From: Candidatus Phaeomarinibacter sp.
GTDB taxonomy: Bacteria; Pseudomonadota; Alphaproteobacteria; CGMCC-115125
Assembly (NCBI GenBank): GCA_028279995.1
Contig: JANQMQ010000515.1
Span: 1-7,802 of the forward strand
Length of the DNA stretch: 7,802 nt
Direction of reading: 5' to 3'
Every line of letters begins with the position of its first letter. The first letter of the stretch is position 1. Positions 5,145 through 7,802 of the stretch are shown here, one piece after another. Under the pieces are notes generated by a model. That model was not told the origin of the DNA. It made no database searches and saw only the letters and a program-made list of their open reading frames with translations. The position numbers were made by a program, and so were the translations under genes.

Positions 5145-5173
5145 TTGAATAGCCGAACGCGTTCATTTATGTT
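5145..5173 (+). promoter_or_regulatory. Candidate promoter of the COQ4-family gene
   Basis: TTGAAT (5145-5150) and TATGTT (5168-5173) are separated by 17 bases. The perfect palindrome GAACGCGTTC (5155-5164) sits within this spacer, the classic position for a repressor that blocks RNA polymerase. The predicted transcript would start near 5180, about 55 bases before the start codon. Confidence 0.45.
5155..5171 (-). promoter_or_regulatory. Operator-like palindrome, site 2 (mirror of site 1)
   Basis: Read on the - strand this is CATAAATGAACGCGTTC, matching site 1 except for two missing A residues and one base in the core. The core GAACGCGTTC is a perfect 10-bp palindrome. The centres of the two sites are 28 bases apart. 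The pattern suits a TetR-family or similar dimeric regulator acting on both divergent genes; the regulator itself is not in the window. Confidence 0.65.
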
Positions 5174-5221
5174 TCCTCCAGATGCTGGACGTCCACACCC
5201 GACGCTCGGGAGAGGGCCAAT

Positions 5222-5228
5222 GGAGGAG
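5222..5228 (+). promoter_or_regulatory. Ribosome binding site that sets the COQ4-family start
   Basis: GGAGGAG lies seven bases before the ATG at 5236. The in-frame ATG at 5182 has CCTCC rather than a purine-rich site upstream and would place this site inside the coding region. Confidence 0.75.
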
Positions 5229-5235
5229 CAGTTTG

Positions 5236-5940
5236 ATGAGTGACAGCCCCCGGGTTGACGACGGTTTTGTCGAGAAGTTCATGAAGTCAGTGAACACGCC
5301 TTTGGAATACGGCGTGTATTTCCTGTTCCACGATTACTGGGACAAGGCACCCCAAAGTGCGATCGACGCCTATGTCACGGAACTACACAAGATCCCCGGC
5401 ATCGAGAAGGCACTAGAGGAACGCTACATCGCCGAGCCGCTTAGCCTCGAGCGTCTCAAGCAGTGCGCCCCGGGCACGCTGGGCGCGGGCTATCTCAAGT
5501 TCATCGTGGACAACAAGCTGGAAGAAAATCTCGGCAAGAACTATCGCAAGTTCAATGATGAGCTTCGGGCCTCAGGCAAGCTGGACCGACTGCCGGATGA
5601 TCTCAGCTACATGATGGTCCGCGGCTTCCAGACCCATGACTTCCATCATGTTCTCACTGGTTATGAAGCGACCATCTACGGGGAGCTTGCTCTGGCGGCG
5701 TACTACCTCGCCCAGCTGCGGCAGCCCTATCATGCCTTCCGGGTAGCGGTGACGACGGCGCATACAGCGTTCCTGGCGCCATCCTTCATCACCGAAGGTA
5801 TGGACGCATTCACCGATGGCTGGAGCTATGGCCGCGCGTCGAAGAACATCTACTTCGAGCGGTGGGAAGATGAGATCGATACCCCGCTTGAGGTGTTGAG
5901 AGAGCGGTTCAACCTCAATCGCCACGCGCAAGCCGCCTAG
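5236..5940 (+). CDS. COQ4 family protein
   Basis: A 234-residue protein of the COQ4 family, of normal family length. In eukaryotes COQ4 is a mitochondrial zinc-binding protein needed for ubiquinone synthesis, and recent work links it to oxidative decarboxylation at C1 of the ring. Bacterial homologues are less studied. The metal motif HDxxH-x11-E is intact: His134, Asp135, His138 and Glu150, within QTHDFHHVLTGYEATIYGE. Other family-like blocks are PGTLGAGYLKF (79-89), a conserved helix LALAAYYLAQ (151-160) and the end WEDEIDTPLEVLRERFNL (210-227). It has no signal peptide; a peripheral membrane role on the cytoplasmic side is expected. The start at 5236 has a strong ribosome binding site. The gene stands alone on its strand, with no ubi genes nearby, and shares an operator-bearing promoter region with the NTF2-like gene. 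It may be the true ubiquinone protein or a regulated paralogue acting on another lipid or quinone. Confidence 0.9.
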   Translation: MSDSPRVDDGFVEKFMKSVNTPLEYGVYFLFHDYWDKAPQSAIDAYVTELHKIPGIEKALEERYIAEPLSLERLKQCAPGTLGAGYLKFIVDNKLEENLGKNYRKFNDELRASGKLDRLPDDLSYMMVRGFQTHDFHHVLTGYEATIYGELALAAYYLAQLRQPYHAFRVAVTTAHTAFLAPSFITEGMDAFTDGWSYGRASKNIYFERWEDEIDTPLEVLRERFNLNRHAQAA

Positions 5941-6008
5941 CAGCGCGAGGGTGCCCGGGCTTCCCATGGTCTGATGCACAGGATGCGGCAACGCTGTCCA
6001 TTACCCGG

Positions 6009-7802
6009 TTAGCCGATCGGGCCGCCGCCGTCCTTGCGGATCATCACCACAGACGGGCGGGGCGGCATATCGGGATCGAAGTCCGGCCAGCGGGTCATCG
6101 GCTCTTCAAAGTCTGAGGCCCGCCCATGCTCCTTGAAATCCAGAGCGCCATCTGTTCCTGGATGCTGAACCGCAACGAACAGGGTCTCCTGATCGGGCGT
6201 AAAGCAGGGACCGCACATTTCAGCGCCGACCGGCACGCGGTAGAACATGGCGCTTGTGGCGCGGTCTTCGCCATCGGTGCCGACACTCCACACCCCGTCA
6301 GCTGTGCCGGAAATCTTTCCCCAGCCGCTCCCCTGATCCGTTGTTACCCACAGGCGGCCTGAGGGGTCGACGGCCAGATTGTCAGGACAGGCGAACCACC
6401 CGTTGGACGTGGTGGCTTCAGAGTACTGCGCACCGATCTGCGGCACGGACGGATCACCGGCCTTCACCAGAATGTCCCAACTGAAGACATCTGCCGCGTG
6501 GTTACCGTCAGGCGGTGTCATTTCAACAATCAAGCCCCAGAAGTTGGGCGCGCGATCATGAACGGCATCAATCTGTGATGTTCCGCGTTTCGAGTTGTTG
6601 GTGAGTGCCACATAGACCTTGCCCGTCACCGGGTTGGGTTCGACATCTTCCGGCCGGTCCATCGGTGTGGCGCCAAGCAGGTCTGCGGCGCGGCGTGTCT
6701 CGATCATCACATCCGCCTGGCTGGCAAAGCCGTTCTCAGCGGTAAGAGGACCGATGCCGTGTACGAGCGGCATCCAGGTCACGCTGCCATCATCGCTGAA
6801 CTTTGCGACGCTCAGCACGCCGCTGTCGAGCAGGCCGAAATTGGAGGCGCGGTCTTTGTTGTTCACCGTGCCGTCGGTGATGAAACGGTAGAGATAGTCA
6901 AAACGCTGGTCGTCGCCCATGTAGATGACGAGACGGCCATCCTTGTTGACGATGCTCTCGGCCCCTTCATGTTTGAAGCGACCCAGGGCCGTGCGCTTGA
7001 CGGGCGTGGATGCCGGGTCGAGCGGGTCAACTTCCACAACCCAGCCGAAGCGGTTGGCTTCATTGGGTTCCTTGTTGATGTTGAAGCGGTCGAAGTGGCG
7101 GCCCCAGTCATAGCCGCGCCCCATGGCAACGCCGTAGCGGCAATAGTTGCGGGTCTCGGGGTGGGTGGCTTCGCCCGCCAGGCACATGGCTGCCAGCTCA
7201 CCGGATGTGCGCCAGCGTTTGTCGCTGTCGTCCAGCTTGCCGCGGAAATAGAAGTGGAAGTTTTCTTCTGCCATCAGATAGCTGCCATAGGGCGTGATGC
7301 CACCGGCGCAATTGTTGACGGTGCCGATGACACGTGTGCCCGTCGGGTCGGCATTGGTCTGCATGCGCGGATGGCCTGCGGCGGGGCCGGAAATGCCCAT
7401 GGCCGTAGAGCGGGTTGTAATCCGCCGGTTCAGGGGACTGTCTGTGACGACCTCCCACTGGCCTTCTGTGGTCTGGGCGATTTCGATGATCGACCCGCCA
7501 TGGGCCGCCATCTCCATGTCGGCAAGTTCCCTTGGACTGTTGAAACGAAGATCGTACGGGAACATCACGTCGCGGGACGTGAACTCGTGATTGACGCACA
7601 GGACGCCGCGCGTGCCGTCTTCGTTAAGCGGGACGAAGCCCACATAGTCGTTGTTATAGCCAAACTGCTTTTCCTGCGCGTCGGCATCCGCTGCGCCTGG
7701 CATGAAAGCAGGGGCGTCGGCCAGTACCGGATCGCCCCAGCGGATCAGCACGTCCGCCGAGTAGCCCGGTGACACCACATGGTCCGTCGACACGCCGTGG
7801 CT
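6009..7802 (-). CDS. PhoX family protein (DUF839), N-terminus outside window
   Basis: The family includes calcium- and iron-dependent alkaline phosphatases that are usually exported by the Tat pathway and adopt a beta-propeller fold. The frame stays open to the right edge (Ser-His-Gly before the GTG at 7793), and family members have a twin-arginine leader and more residues upstream, so the start is beyond the window. Counting from that GTG, the family blocks in order are PGYSADVLIRWGDPV (9-23), NHE (68-70), NNCAGGITPYGSYLMAEEN (160-178) with Cys162 and Glu176/177 at the positions of known metal ligands, FKHEGAES (273-280), GDDQRFDYLYRF (293-304), RPEDVEPNP (380-388), DNLAVDPSGRLWVTTDQG (471-488) and FTPDQETLFVAVQHPG (531-546). 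It ends with RPSVVMIRKDGGGPIG, as in the family. Nothing is truncated internally. It converges on the COQ4-family gene with a 68-base gap and no clear terminator. Phosphatase activity is likely but not proven, since many family members are uncharacterised. Confidence 0.92.
   Translation of the reverse strand, partial: SHGVSTDHVVSPGYSADVLIRWGDPVLADAPAFMPGAADADAQEKQFGYNNDYVGFVPLNEDGTRGVLCVNHEFTSRDVMFPYDLRFNSPRELADMEMAAHGGSIIEIAQTTEGQWEVVTDSPLNRRITTRSTAMGISGPAAGHPRMQTNADPTGTRVIGTVNNCAGGITPYGSYLMAEENFHFYFRGKLDDSDKRWRTSGELAAMCLAGEATHPETRNYCRYGVAMGRGYDWGRHFDRFNINKEPNEANRFGWVVEVDPLDPASTPVKRTALGRFKHEGAESIVNKDGRLVIYMGDDQRFDYLYRFITDGTVNNKDRASNFGLLDSGVLSVAKFSDDGSVTWMPLVHGIGPLTAENGFASQADVMIETRRAADLLGATPMDRPEDVEPNPVTGKVYVALTNNSKRGTSQIDAVHDRAPNFWGLIVEMTPPDGNHAADVFSWDILVKAGDPSVPQIGAQYSEATTSNGWFACPDNLAVDPSGRLWVTTDQGSGWGKISGTADGVWSVGTDGEDRATSAMFYRVPVGAEMCGPCFTPDQETLFVAVQHPGTDGALDFKEHGRASDFEEPMTRWPDFDPDMPPRPSVVMIRKDGGGPIG

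Noticed and set aside
5941..6008. GCCCGGGC palindrome in the convergent gap between the COQ4-family and PhoX-family genes
   Set aside because: An 8-base GC palindrome without a loop or T tract is common in GC-rich DNA and is not a usable terminator.
6759..7772. A long + strand open frame (337 codons) antisense to the PhoX-family gene
   Set aside because: It lies wholly opposite a gene with clear family motifs, and its valine/alanine-rich composition is what antisense frames of GC-rich genes usually give. No ribosome binding site supports it.

Overview
The window looks like an ordinary chromosomal segment of a GC-rich alphaproteobacterium. The evidence is a DUF3126-family protein (a small family I know from Alphaproteobacteria), a bacterial COQ4 homologue, an NTF2-like protein and a PhoX-family protein, together with small conserved membrane proteins of the kind seen in Rhizobiales-like genomes. 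The genus cannot be fixed from the sequence; a marine Rhodobiaceae or Parvibaculum-like organism is only a guess. I see no rRNA or tRNA gene, insertion sequence, CRISPR array, integrase or phage gene.

Layout from left to right: the C-terminal part of a short-chain dehydrogenase/reductase (SDR) runs in from the left edge on the + strand and is followed by a short hairpin and a DUF3126 gene on the same strand. Convergent to these is a gene for a single-pass membrane-anchored protein of unknown function (1070-1846, - strand). A gene-free stretch of about 375 bases (1847-2221) carries two hairpin-forming inverted repeats. A 103-residue membrane protein gene (2222-2533, +) follows. A second gene-free stretch of about 410 bases (2534-2945) is strikingly AT-rich in its middle, with direct and inverted repeats and a candidate promoter. 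It leads into a 96-residue three-helix membrane protein gene (2946-3236, +), which ends in a clear rho-independent terminator. On the - strand come an exported or membrane protein of unknown function (3366-4457) and, upstream of it, an NTF2/SnoaL-like protein (4584-5021). The NTF2-like gene is divergent from a COQ4-family gene (5236-5940, +). The two share an intergenic region with a pair of mirrored palindromic sites that look like operators. The window closes with a large PhoX-family gene on the - strand (6009 to beyond the right edge).

Most genes appear to be separate one- or two-gene units. The clearest functional link is the shared control region of the NTF2-like and COQ4-family genes, where a TetR-type dimer may co-regulate both; no regulator gene lies in the window. 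No defence or mobile system is visible. The most promising unknowns are the divergent operator pair, the unnamed 363-residue exported protein, and the small membrane protein with its AT-rich promoter region and strong terminator.
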